From: Bacteroidaceae bacterium
GTDB taxonomy: Bacteria; Bacteroidota; Bacteroidia; Bacteroidales; Bacteroidaceae
NCBI GenBank assembly: GCA_017524545.1
Contig: JAFXVN010000081.1
Location: 1 to 64,000 of the forward strand
Direction of reading: 5' to 3'
DNA: 64,000 nt
The notes beneath the pieces are model-generated. The model searched no databases and had not been told where the DNA came from. It saw nothing but the letters and a program-made list of their open reading frames with translations. Every line of letters begins with the position of its first letter. Position 1 is the first letter of the stretch. Position numbers and translations under genes: made by a program. Shown here piece after piece: positions 23,664 through 32,299 of the stretch.

Positions 23664-25700
23664 ATGGCAAATTTACAATTAGCAAACAGCAAATACGAGG
23701 AGTCATGGTCTAAGTTACTGTCAATGGTTAAGGAGAATCCCAAATTGAAAGCTTCCGATTTTTACAGTTCTGTTTCCGTCAATAGGTCAGGATTTCAAAA
23801 TTGGTTGTCCTCTCATGGCTATGGTCATGGTTTTAGAGAGTCCAAAAACTATGCACAAAAATTGTTGAAGGGACAGTTAGAGAGTGAGGATGATGAGCAG
23901 GAAATAGAAAACATTGATACGAACATAGATACTGAGATTATGGTTGTTGATGACTACAGTGAGGGTAATGATGGGATAATTCAATACTGGTGGCTCAATG
24001 TGGATCCTGAAACATGGGATATTGAGAGTGCGAACACCTTTGACAATAAGACAATATCTTTCTTTGTTGACAAGAAAGTTGGTAAAGATGAATTTGAGGG
24101 ATCTTTCCTCAAATGGCTTTACTGCTACTTTATTGATAGGGAAGACAATCCCCATTTCTCCCATCCAACATACATAAAAGAGCCAAGTATATCATATTTG
24201 GACTATATAGGACAAAAATTGGATAAGACGTTGATAGATACGGTTCGTGATAATATGCTGAAAGCCGAAAAATCATTTCTTGGCAATATGGGCATCATCA
24301 CAAACCCTAAATCTATATTGGGAAATTACGAATGGTACAGATCTGACAGGTGTTGGATTACCTCTGAACCTTATAAAAATAATAACGGGAAAAGACATCG
24401 AGTCCTAACTAAAGAGCATAAAAAAGTCGACTATTTCTATCGTAACCGCCCCAATGAAATACCTCGAAAAGAAAATAACAGGTTACGCGCACAGCAAGAA
24501 GACCCAGAATTAAGTTATCCCCATATCAAAAATATCCATCCATTCTCGCTCGCTAAAGTAGGCGACAAAGTATTCGCGTGTAGCACTTCCAGAAAACAGA
24601 TATATGCTATTTTGGAAATCATATCGAAAAATGATGACCATATAGAATTTTGGGTTCTAAACAAACTTGACATTTCATGTCCAGTATCAGCATTGAAAGA
24701 ACCATATAGAGATTATTGTCCTGGAGAAAATCTTGGATTCTTCCGTCTTACGAGCAATATGGGCAAGGAAATCATTAAGGGAATAGAAAAAGATACTGGC
24801 ATTCCTGTCGATATGACAGCCAAAGATTATGATACGAATAGTTTGCTGAGTGATGTTTTTGTTGACGAGGATATGTTACAATCCATGTTTGAAGGATTGA
24901 ATTTCAAGAAGAACATCATCTTGCAGGGGCCTCCAGGCGTTGGTAAAACATATTTAGCTAAGAGATTGGCCTATGCACGAATGGGGAAAAGGTGGAATCA
25001 CCGGATCTGCTCTGTTCAGTTTCATCCTAACTATACTTATGAAGATTTCATTATCGGTTACAAGCCTAGTGATAATGGGGAATTTAAATTGCAGAAAGGC
25101 ATCTTTATGGAATTCTGCAACATGGCTTCAAGGGATGGTAAGAATGATTACTATTTCATTATTGACGAGATTAACAGAGGGAACTTAGGCAAAATATTTG
25201 GTGAGGCATTTACCCTAATAGACAAAGACTATAGGGGAGTCCCTATGAAACTGGCAAACTATAATAAGCCTATAATAATTCCAAAGAATGTCTATATCAT
25301 TGGCCTAATGAATACGGCAGATAGGAGTTTGGCAATGCTAGACTTCGCTTTGCGTCGACGCTTCCAATTCTTCACTCTCGAACCAGCATTTGATAACCAG
25401 TTATTTAAGGCATATAAGGAGAAACTTAAGAGTGAGGCTTTCGACATTGTTATAGACGCTGTTATGAAGTTAAACTCAGAAGTAATAGCAAAAGACCCAA
25501 CTCTTGGTAAAGGTTTCTGTATAGGGCATAGTTATTTCTGCAACCAAAAGGAGATTAACGAGGCATGGCTAAAGAACGTTGTGGAATGTGAGATAATCCC
25601 TATGTTGCAAGAGTATTGGTTTGACAACGAAACAAAGTTCAAAATACAATCAGAAGAACTACGTAAAGCACTTGTAAAGCATCCGTATGATGACCAATAA
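23664..25700 (+). CDS. mcrB: McrB-type AAA+ GTPase with EVE-like N-terminal domain
   Basis: This 678-residue protein is the motor subunit of a McrBC-type modification-dependent restriction system. The AAA+ domain (about 395-670) has Walker A GPPGVGKT (422-429), Walker B FIIDEINRG (D501, E502) and the McrB signature MNTADRS (N550 on). The N-terminal half includes an HTH-like stretch (about 30-60), then an EVE-like domain seeming split in two. YWWLNVDPETWDI starts at residue 107 and the rest (FSLAKVGDKVFAC, IYAILEIISK) comes only at about 290-370, with about 170 residues between. EVE folds read modified cytosine or adenine, so the target is probably modified DNA. It overlaps mcrC by 14 nt. Confidence 0.88.
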   Translation: MANLQLANSKYEESWSKLLSMVKENPKLKASDFYSSVSVNRSGFQNWLSSHGYGHGFRESKNYAQKLLKGQLESEDDEQEIENIDTNIDTEIMVVDDYSEGNDGIIQYWWLNVDPETWDIESANTFDNKTISFFVDKKVGKDEFEGSFLKWLYCYFIDREDNPHFSHPTYIKEPSISYLDYIGQKLDKTLIDTVRDNMLKAEKSFLGNMGIITNPKSILGNYEWYRSDRCWITSEPYKNNNGKRHRVLTKEHKKVDYFYRNRPNEIPRKENNRLRAQQEDPELSYPHIKNIHPFSLAKVGDKVFACSTSRKQIYAILEIISKNDDHIEFWVLNKLDISCPVSALKEPYRDYCPGENLGFFRLTSNMGKEIIKGIEKDTGIPVDMTAKDYDTNSLLSDVFVDEDMLQSMFEGLNFKKNIILQGPPGVGKTYLAKRLAYARMGKRWNHRICSVQFHPNYTYEDFIIGYKPSDNGEFKLQKGIFMEFCNMASRDGKNDYYFIIDEINRGNLGKIFGEAFTLIDKDYRGVPMKLANYNKPIIIPKNVYIIGLMNTADRSLAMLDFALRRRFQFFTLEPAFDNQLFKAYKEKLKSEAFDIVIDAVMKLNSEVIAKDPTLGKGFCIGHSYFCNQKEINEAWLKNVVECEIIPMLQEYWFDNETKFKIQSEELRKALVKHPYDDQ

Positions 25701-26727
25701 GAACATACCTATACACAACATCTACTATATGTTGGCCTATGCTTTTCGCGATTTCAGGTTCAATATGTTTGAAGATATATGTGGAGAGAATTTTGAGGAC
25801 ACCCATAATCTGTTCGCTGAAATTCTCATTAGATGTGTGTCCAGTCAATTGAAGCAGGGGCTGTACAAAACCTATGTCAGTCAAGAAGGAGCATTACCTG
25901 TTATACGAGGGAGAATCGACATGTTAAAGACATATGTCATACAACAATCCAATCCTTATCGTGCTTTCTGTAACTACGACGAATTGTCCGTAAATAACCC
26001 GTACAATCAGGTTGTCAAAACAACTCTTCAATATTTGGCAAAATGTTCAGACGTTGACGAGAATCGCAAACAGACAATAAGGCAGTTGATACGTTTCTTC
26101 ACTTTGATAGACCCTATAGACATGGCCTCTGTCCATATTGAGCAGTTCCGCTTTGACCGAAACAATCAGAACTATCATTTTCTTGTCTATATTTGTCTTT
26201 TCATTTTTAAGGAGTTACTCATGACAACGAATGAAGGCCCTTATAAGCTAAGAACGCTGTCTGATGACCAAATAGCAAGACTTTTTGAGAAGTTTGTGTT
26301 GGAGTATTACAGGAGGCATCACCCAGAGACCAAACCCCGTGCAGCCCAAGTAAAATGGGATGTCATAGATGAAGAGTCCTCAACAGGCATCTTGCCAACC
26401 ATGCAAACTGACATAATGCTGACCATTGGAGACAGGACACTTATAATTGATACGAAATATTATAATCATACTTTGCAGAGCAATTTTGACAGGGACAAAA
26501 TCCACTCAGCTAATTTGTACCAGATATATGCCTATGTTAACAATTATGATGTCGGGCATACTGGCAAGGTGAATGGGATGCTATTGTATGCTAAGACACA
26601 GGATGATCCTTGCCTTGATGATAAGAGAACGCTTAGAGATGGAAACGTAATCTATTTCAAGACGCTTGATTTGAATAGAGATTTCAAGGAGATTGCAAAT
26701 CAACTGGAATCCATTTTACAATTGTAA
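25687..26727 (+). CDS. mcrC: McrC-type PD-(D/E)XK nuclease subunit
   Basis: This 346-residue protein is the nuclease partner of McrB. The N-terminal part (HNIYYMLAYAFRDF) is typical of McrC. The nuclease centre shows D242 (MQTDIML) and D255-T-K257 (LIIDTKYYNH), the D...(D/E)-x-K order of the fold. McrC stimulates McrB GTP hydrolysis and cuts DNA between methylated sites. The gene starts inside the 3' end of mcrB (14-nt overlap), which indicates coupled translation, and ends 4 nt before another gene. Confidence 0.9.
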   Translation: MMTNKNIPIHNIYYMLAYAFRDFRFNMFEDICGENFEDTHNLFAEILIRCVSSQLKQGLYKTYVSQEGALPVIRGRIDMLKTYVIQQSNPYRAFCNYDELSVNNPYNQVVKTTLQYLAKCSDVDENRKQTIRQLIRFFTLIDPIDMASVHIEQFRFDRNNQNYHFLVYICLFIFKELLMTTNEGPYKLRTLSDDQIARLFEKFVLEYYRRHHPETKPRAAQVKWDVIDEESSTGILPTMQTDIMLTIGDRTLIIDTKYYNHTLQSNFDRDKIHSANLYQIYAYVNNYDVGHTGKVNGMLLYAKTQDDPCLDDKRTLRDGNVIYFKTLDLNRDFKEIANQLESILQL

Positions 26728-26731
26728 TATT

Positions 26732-27367
26732 ATGACAGCATCGGCTATACCAGAAGGATATTTCTCAGAAGAAACACTTAGTTACTTAAAACCACAACAC
26801 GAATTGTCAGAGCGTTACCAACAGCGTGTGCTGGATGTGACGTTGGCTTGTAAGTTGACGAATGTCTATGGAAAATTCCATCTGGCTATGCTTCACAGGC
26901 AATTAGCCATGAGTGAGGAGTGGACAACTTATCAGCAGGCAGAACGGCAGGCGGCGATGATGAATCAGATAACCATCTTTCATTCCTCACCGTCGGACTT
27001 CCTGCATACGCAGGAGGAAAGTACGGATGAATCCATCGACACATACAAGAAGTTCAAACAGTTGTTGGAGGAATACAGCGACGAACAGTTTGTGCCAAGC
27101 ATCGTGGAGCAGTTCTGCAAGATGGTGTATAAGGACGAAGAGCATTACCTCTTCTTTAAACCGTTTTGTAACCTGTACTTCTCGGTATATGCCGATGCGT
27201 TGATGTGGTACCAGCAAGAAAGGATTGACTACAAAACATTCTGCATGGAGTTCCAAGAACTCAGTTGGATGGACGGTAGCCGAACACATCTCAATGGAAG
27301 GCGATTGAAGATGTTTATCATCTCAATGCGAGAGGTAGTAGAAGCATATAAGATACTCTCATGTTGA
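26732..27367 (+). CDS. Unknown protein downstream of McrC
   Basis: A 211-residue, probably all-helical cytosolic protein. I see no known motif, no signal peptide and no membrane segment. The start at ATG 26732 lies 4 nt after mcrC, so it is cotranscribed. Acidic and aromatic residues are common in the middle (YKDEEHYLFFKPFCNLYFSV). It is followed by a promoter for other sequence, so it ends the operon. A role as an extra subunit or immunity factor of the McrBC set is inferred from position only. Confidence 0.65.
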   Translation: MTASAIPEGYFSEETLSYLKPQHELSERYQQRVLDVTLACKLTNVYGKFHLAMLHRQLAMSEEWTTYQQAERQAAMMNQITIFHSSPSDFLHTQEESTDESIDTYKKFKQLLEEYSDEQFVPSIVEQFCKMVYKDEEHYLFFKPFCNLYFSVYADALMWYQQERIDYKTFCMEFQELSWMDGSRTHLNGRRLKMFIISMREVVEAYKILSC

Positions 27368-27396
27368 ACGAACTAAGAGTTAAAACAAGCGAATGC

Positions 27397-27428
27397 TTTG
27401 GTTATCTTAGAATTTTGTTATACCTTTG
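27397..27428 (+). promoter_or_regulatory. Promoter directly before a long hairpin
   Basis: TTTG (27397-27400), 20 nt, TACCTTTG (27421-27428). Transcription would begin at or inside the hairpin at 27428-27476. Confidence 0.7.
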
Positions 27429-27476
27429 CACTCGACGAAGAGCCACGAAACAGGCAGGTGGCTCTGAGTCGGGTGC
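27428..27476 (+). ncRNA. Putative small RNA or 5' leader hairpin with tandem GA mismatches
   Basis: GCACTCGAC pairs with GTCGGGTGC (9 bp, one T-G), then a symmetric GA/GA internal loop, then AGAGCCAC pairs with GTGGCTCT (8 bp), around an 11-nt loop. The 49-nt hairpin sits exactly at the expected transcription start. The gene that follows starts only at 27661, so this is either a small RNA or a long structured leader. The other strand has only a 63-codon frame without a known family. Confidence 0.5.
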
Positions 27477-27660
27477 TCTTTCAGGCAATTTATAGCAGAA
27501 CATTGAATTGAGAACAGTCTCCAAATCGTAACCCCAAAATTTCTCAATCCTCTTCATCGCCTTTATATAAAGAAGTTCTGCAAATTCTTCCAAAGTTACA
27601 AAAAAAGATATACCTTTGTGCTGTTAATGGCCTATCACCTATACTGAAAAAGAAACTTAA

Positions 27661-29286
27661 ATGACTAAAACAATATCAGCTATGAAAAACAGAAAAAGAA
27701 CAACCATCATCCGTCATTTGAGCCTTCCCTTATGGATGCAGGCAGTCATCGTTTTATCTTGTCTGACGATAGCCATGCCCTTCAAGGCTTGGGCGCAGAA
27801 TGCAGAACCTTCGCAGCAACTGACGCAGTTGCTAATGCCCGGAACCAGTACGGTCTATTACTTCAACTATCCGACTGTCAACTCCGCTGGCGAACCCATC
27901 GTGCTCTCGTCGGCTCTTATTGCCTGGACACCCAGTGACAGGCAGGAGACCGACAGCATCGAGAGTGTCCACATCTACAGCCATGCCACCATCGGAGCCG
28001 ATGAGGAACGGCCCACATCAACAGGTTTCTCTAAAGAACAGATGGTGCTGCAGTCCATGCCGAAACGCAACTATGTTTATGAAGGGGACCCAACTGCCGA
28101 CTACATTGGGCATTGCATCATCATCGCGCCCGACTACGAGGGCTTTGGCGTGACCAAGGACTTGCCACACCCATACCTCTCGCAGCGACTGACGGCGCGG
28201 CAGGTGCTCGATGCCGCCACCTACGGACTTGAACTCTACCGCAAGACTTCCGACGAGCTGCTGCTGCCCCTCAAGAACGACTGGCGCATGTTTGCCATCG
28301 GCTATTCCCAGGGAGGTGCAGTCACGCTGGCTTTGCAACGCCTTATCGAGGAAGAAGGGCTTTCGGAGCAGTTGCACTTCTATGGCAGCATTTGCGGTGA
28401 CGGGCCTTACGACCTCATAGAAACCCTGCGCTACTATTTCGAGGACGACGGCACCAGCTATGGCGTGAAAACAGGCCACAGAAAGAACATGAGCACCTAT
28501 CCCGTAGTGGTTCCCCTCATCATCAAGGGTATGTGCTCCACGCATCCCGCGATGGCTAAATACAGCATCGAGGACTTCCTGTCGCAGCAGCTGATTGATA
28601 CCGGTGTGCTCGGTTGGATAGATAGCAAGGACTACACCACAGCCGATATGTCTAGGATGTGGCACGACCAGTTGGTGAATGGTTTGACGGCATCAGGCCG
28701 CTACTATTCCCCTGAGCAGATGGCGGAGATTTTCTCGCCCCAAGATGACAAAGTGGCTGGGCATCTTGAAAAGATGTTCACGCTAGCCACGTTTGACTAC
28801 TTGAGCAACGCCGACAGCATGTCTGTCGTGCCGACCAATCCCACCACCGCCCAGCAGGCCCTGCATCTCGCCTTGGCCGAGAACTCCGTCGCCACGGGTT
28901 GGGAACCACAGCACCGCATACAGTTCTTCCACTCCCATGCCGACATGGTGGTGCCCTACGGTAATTATCTTGCCTTCCGCGACGCGCATCCAGACACAGA
29001 AAACACCATCTATCGCATCGATGACCCTTTCTTCGAAAGCGACCACATGACTGCTGCCGTCGTCTTTTTCCTGAATCTGTGTCCCAGCTCCACTTACGCT
29101 CCTGACTTCCAGTGGATTTGCGAGGGTGTTGTTCCGTCAGGCATAGGTGCGAGGAACTTTGCCGATGCTCAACGTCTGACGGGCAACGACGACAACTGGT
29201 ACACCCTCGACGGCCGCCGCCTCAGCAGCAGACCAACCGCGAATGGCATCTATATTCACAATCAAAGGAAAGTCATCATAAAATAG
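27661..29286 (+). CDS. Secreted alpha/beta-hydrolase (lipase/esterase-like) with C-terminal sorting-type tail
   Basis: A 541-residue protein. An N-terminal signal sequence precedes the AQNAEP cleavage region; ATG 27682 (MKNRKRTT) is an alternative start with a shorter signal. The alpha/beta-hydrolase nucleophile elbow is GYSQGG (FAIGYSQGGAVTLALQ). HIYSHATIG and CIIIAPDYEGFG build the early strands, as in secretory lipases and acyl esterases. Candidates for the remaining triad lie in FFHSHADMVVPYG and SDHMTAAV. The last 30 residues (NWYTLDGRRLSSRP, NGIYIHNQRKVIIK) form the short tail common on exported Prevotella proteins, here found on three proteins. The substrate is unknown. Confidence 0.82.
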   Translation: MTKTISAMKNRKRTTIIRHLSLPLWMQAVIVLSCLTIAMPFKAWAQNAEPSQQLTQLLMPGTSTVYYFNYPTVNSAGEPIVLSSALIAWTPSDRQETDSIESVHIYSHATIGADEERPTSTGFSKEQMVLQSMPKRNYVYEGDPTADYIGHCIIIAPDYEGFGVTKDLPHPYLSQRLTARQVLDAATYGLELYRKTSDELLLPLKNDWRMFAIGYSQGGAVTLALQRLIEEEGLSEQLHFYGSICGDGPYDLIETLRYYFEDDGTSYGVKTGHRKNMSTYPVVVPLIIKGMCSTHPAMAKYSIEDFLSQQLIDTGVLGWIDSKDYTTADMSRMWHDQLVNGLTASGRYYSPEQMAEIFSPQDDKVAGHLEKMFTLATFDYLSNADSMSVVPTNPTTAQQALHLALAENSVATGWEPQHRIQFFHSHADMVVPYGNYLAFRDAHPDTENTIYRIDDPFFESDHMTAAVVFFLNLCPSSTYAPDFQWICEGVVPSGIGARNFADAQRLTGNDDNWYTLDGRRLSSRPTANGIYIHNQRKVIIK

Positions 29287-29393
29287 CGCAACAGGGCAAT
29301 TCATGGGCAATTGATGATAATTCGTGTGAAAAAAGAAAAGATTCTCGGATATTAGTTGTATCTTTGCACGCAGAAAGCGAAAAAGGTACGATT

Positions 29394-29555
29394 ATGGAAG
29401 AAAAGAAGTTCAAAAACAGGAGAGAGCAGGCCGAATGGTATGCCCAATTGATGGGTTGGGGACCGATGACCGAAGAGGACAAGATTGCCCTCGACGATGC
29501 CGTAAGACTGGTAACTAACCTTGACTCAAAGCCACGGTATGCGGTATCTCATTGA
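29394..29555 (+). CDS. Small antitoxin of a PIN toxin pair
   Basis: This 53-residue protein starts at ATG 29394 (KKFKNRREQAEWYAQLMGWG). It overlaps the PIN toxin gene by 17 nt, the usual order and coupling for VapBC-like modules. It has no classic DNA-binding motif that I recognise, so the antitoxin role rests on position and size. A -7 box TATCTTTG lies at 29359-29366 without a clear -33 box. Confidence 0.7.
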   Translation: MEEKKFKNRREQAEWYAQLMGWGPMTEEDKIALDDAVRLVTNLDSKPRYAVSH

Positions 29556-29955
29556 CACGCATATCTACATCTGGTATGCGAAGGACCGCGACAGATTGTC
29601 TCGCGACGTGCTGGCTATCCTCGACGACTACGAGAACCAGATTTACCTGAGTGCCGAGTCGCTCAGGGAGTTCGTGATTCTGTGGAACAACAAACCGCAC
29701 ATCCGACGATGGTGGAAGTCGCCATTAGCGATGATACAGTCAGTGGAAAAAGGTTACAGATTTGAAATCCTCTACCTCCACAAGGAGCACTACGAGCGTT
29801 ATGCCCGTCTCGAAATCAACGAGGCGCAGAAGCACTACGACCCGAGCGACCACATGATAATCTCGCACGCGCTATGCAATAACATGCCCCTCATCAGCGA
29901 CGATGACAAGTTCCCGTTCTACCGGGGCCAGGGTCTGGAGCTGATTGAGAATTAA
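29539..29955 (+). CDS. PIN-domain RNase toxin (VapC-like)
   Basis: This 138-residue protein starts at ATG 29539, directly before the family start RYLIDTHIYIWYA with the first catalytic Asp. The conserved Glu (SAESLREF) and later acidic residues (DPSDHMIISHA and LISDDDKF) complete the PIN metal site. Such toxins cut RNA, often tRNA or rRNA. The TTHIxxW-type start is typical of the Bacteroidetes subgroup. The pair looks intact. Confidence 0.88.
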   Translation: MRYLIDTHIYIWYAKDRDRLSRDVLAILDDYENQIYLSAESLREFVILWNNKPHIRRWWKSPLAMIQSVEKGYRFEILYLHKEHYERYARLEINEAQKHYDPSDHMIISHALCNNMPLISDDDKFPFYRGQGLELIEN

Positions 29956-30024
29956 GCATACCCCATTATTAAAAAATGGTTGTATGTAAGAAGTGATAAG
30001 TCAATCCTTAAACAATAAATAGAA

Positions 30025-31863
30025 ATGGTGGAAATTAGGGAAAAGGAATCTGTAGTAGTTAGATTCTCTGGTGATTCTGGCGACGGTATGCAGTTGGCCG
30101 GAAACATTTTTTCTACGGTCAGTGCTACCGTAGGCAACAGTATCAGCACCTTCCCCGACTATCCTGCCGACATCCGCGCTCCGCAAGGTTCGCTGACGGG
30201 TGTGAGCGGCTTTCAGGTGCATATCGGTGCCGGGCAGGTCTATACCCCAGGCGACCTCTGCGATGTGCTGGTGGCTATGAATGCCGCAGCCCTGAAGACG
30301 CAGTACCGCTATGCGAAGCCCGATGCCGCTATCATCATCGATACCGACAGCTTTGGCCCGAAGGATTTGGAGAAGGCGCAGTTCAAGACCGAGGACTATC
30401 TGGGCGAGATGGGCATTGACCCGGACCGCGTGATAGCCTGCCCGCTCACAACGATGGTGAAAGATTGCCTGAAGGACAGCGGGATGGATGCCAAGAGCGT
30501 CAGCAAGTGCCGCAACATGTTTGCCCTGGGCCTCGTCTGCTGGCTCTTCGACCGCGACCTCAACGTGGCCTTCAACTTCCTCCGGGAGAAGTTTGCCAAG
30601 AAACCTGAGGTGGCAGAAGCCAACATCAAGGTCATTCAGGCTGGCTATGACTACGGACACAACACGCACTCGAGCGTGGCGAACGTCTATCGCATCGAGA
30701 CGAAGCACAAGGTGCCTGGCCGCTACATGGACATCACGGGTAACAAGGCTACGGCATACGGTTTCATCGCCGCTGCCGAGAAAGCTGGACTGAAGCTCTA
30801 CCTCGGCTCATATCCCATCACGCCTGCTACGGACGTGCTGCACGAGCTGTCGAAGCACAAGAGCCTCGGCGTGATTACTGTGCAGTGCGAGGACGAGATA
30901 GCGGGCTGCGCCAGTGCCGTCGGCGCATCTTTCGCAGGGGCGTTGGCTGTGACCAGCACCAGCGGTCCCGGCATCTGCCTGAAGAGCGAGGCAATGAACT
31001 TGGCAGTCATCATGGAGCTGCCACTCGTGGTGCTCGACGTTCAGCGCGGCGGACCGGCTACAGGCCTGCCCACCAAGAGCGAACAGACCGACTTGCTGCA
31101 GGCACTCTTCGGCAGAAACGGCGAGAGTCCGATGCCCGTCATTGCAGCCTCCAGCCCCACCGACTGCTTCGATGCTGCCTATACTGCTGCAAAGATGGCG
31201 TTGGAGCACATGACACCTGTCATCCTGATGACCGACGCATTCGTTGCCAACGGTTCGGGTGCATTCAAGCTGCCCAACCTCGCAGACTATCCTGCCATCC
31301 AGCCTCCATACGTCCCCGAGGAACTTAGGGGTTCTTGGACACCCTACATGCGCAATGCAGAGGGTGTCCGCTACTGGGCTGTGCCTGGTCGCGAGGGCTT
31401 CGAGCACATCCTGGGCGGACTGGAGAAGGACGACAAGACGGGTGCCATCAGCACCAATCCCGAGAACCACGACCTGATGACCCGCAAGCGTCAGGCGAAG
31501 ATAGACGCTATTCCCGTTCCCGACCTCGAAGTGCTGGGCGACAAGGACGATGCAGAGCTGCTCATCGTCGGCTTTGGCGGCACCTACGGCCACCTTCATG
31601 CCGCAATGGACGAACTCCGTGCTCAGGGCAAGAAAGTCGCCCTCGCTCACTTCCGCTACATCAACCCGCTGCCCAAGAACACAGCCGAGGTGCTGAAGAA
31701 GTACCCGAAGGTGGTGGTGGCCGAACAGAACATGGGTCAGCTCGCCGCCTGGCTCCGCATGAAAGTCGATGGCTTCGTACCCATGCAGTTCAACCAAGTA
31801 AAGGGACAGCCATTTGTCGTGAACGAACTCGTCGAAGCATTCGAATGTTTAGTTAAGAGTTAA
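30025..31863 (+). CDS. korA: 2-oxoacid:ferredoxin oxidoreductase, fused gamma-alpha subunit
   Basis: This 612-residue protein has an N-terminal gamma domain (VVRFSGDSGDGMQLAGNIFS) and an alpha (pyrimidine-binding) domain from about 230 with YPITPATD at 263-270. C-terminal strands follow (DAELLIVGFGGTYGHLHAAM). With KorB it oxidises a 2-oxoacid, probably 2-oxoglutarate, to the CoA ester and reduces ferredoxin, a core step in anaerobic Bacteroidales. The last codons (CLVKS) and stop lie inside a 32-bp repeat that begins the inserted cassette. The natural C-terminus may therefore have been changed by the insertion. Confidence 0.92.
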   Translation: MVEIREKESVVVRFSGDSGDGMQLAGNIFSTVSATVGNSISTFPDYPADIRAPQGSLTGVSGFQVHIGAGQVYTPGDLCDVLVAMNAAALKTQYRYAKPDAAIIIDTDSFGPKDLEKAQFKTEDYLGEMGIDPDRVIACPLTTMVKDCLKDSGMDAKSVSKCRNMFALGLVCWLFDRDLNVAFNFLREKFAKKPEVAEANIKVIQAGYDYGHNTHSSVANVYRIETKHKVPGRYMDITGNKATAYGFIAAAEKAGLKLYLGSYPITPATDVLHELSKHKSLGVITVQCEDEIAGCASAVGASFAGALAVTSTSGPGICLKSEAMNLAVIMELPLVVLDVQRGGPATGLPTKSEQTDLLQALFGRNGESPMPVIAASSPTDCFDAAYTAAKMALEHMTPVILMTDAFVANGSGAFKLPNLADYPAIQPPYVPEELRGSWTPYMRNAEGVRYWAVPGREGFEHILGGLEKDDKTGAISTNPENHDLMTRKRQAKIDAIPVPDLEVLGDKDDAELLIVGFGGTYGHLHAAMDELRAQGKKVALAHFRYINPLPKNTAEVLKKYPKVVVAEQNMGQLAAWLRMKVDGFVPMQFNQVKGQPFVVNELVEAFECLVKS

Positions 31864-32296
31864 GAATTAAGAGTTAAGAAAGAATGTCACAAGACATACT
31901 AATAGACAAACGCTCTTATTTGTTTGCCCTTCGAATAGTAAAGGCTTATAAGTATCTGACAAAGCAGCAGAATGAATACGTCCTGTCAAAGCAGATGCTT
32001 CGTAGTGGAACTGCCATTGGCGCAATGATGCGAGAAGCCAAGTTTGCCCAAAGCCGTGCGGACTTTGTCAGCAAAGCATCAATTGCCTTGAAGGAAGCAA
32101 ATGAAACTCTTTATTGGCTGGAACTCTTACATGATAGCGAATATATTGACGAAAAAACATTTAACTCAATTCATACCGAGGCAGATGAGATAACAGCTAT
32201 CTTAGCCTCTATAGTAAAATCAACAAAGGAGAACACGGAGAAATACGACAACGCAAAAGGTGTTTTTCTTAACTCTTAACTCTTAATTCTTAACTA
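31850..32296 (+). mobile_element. 447-bp inverted-repeat cassette in the kor operon
   Basis: A 32-bp repeat at 31850-31881 and its inverse at 32265-32296 agree at 30 of 32 positions. They enclose one gene (four-helix bundle) almost edge to edge. The cassette splits korA from korB, which are normally adjacent. No transposase is inside, so it would need help to move. Repeat units are of the TTAAGAGTTAAGAATTAAG type also found at 51005-51183. Confidence 0.65.
31884..32279 (+). CDS. Four-helix-bundle protein (23S rRNA intervening-sequence type)
   Basis: A 131-residue protein of the four-helix-bundle/S23 (IVP) family: LFALRIVKAYKYLTKQQNEY, LSKQMLRSGTAIGAMMREA, FVSKASIALKEANETLYWL. Relatives are encoded in 23S rRNA intervening sequences and include the Avd accessory protein of diversity-generating retroelements; no reverse transcriptase is present here. 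Function is unknown; nucleic-acid binding is suspected for the family. Start and stop almost touch the inverted repeats; the final residues FLNS come from the right repeat. Confidence 0.88.
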   Translation: MSQDILIDKRSYLFALRIVKAYKYLTKQQNEYVLSKQMLRSGTAIGAMMREAKFAQSRADFVSKASIALKEANETLYWLELLHDSEYIDEKTFNSIHTEADEITAILASIVKSTKENTEKYDNAKGVFLNS

Positions 32297-32299
32297 AAG

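Noticed and set aside
27402..27593. Minus-strand 63-codon frame over the promoter-hairpin region
   Set aside because: It runs through the hairpin on the other strand, has no recognised family and starts within a promoter-like sequence; only a weak chance of being a gene remnant.
31884..32279. Avd-like protein of a diversity-generating retroelement
   Set aside because: The fold family fits, but there is no reverse transcriptase, template repeat or variable target gene in the window.
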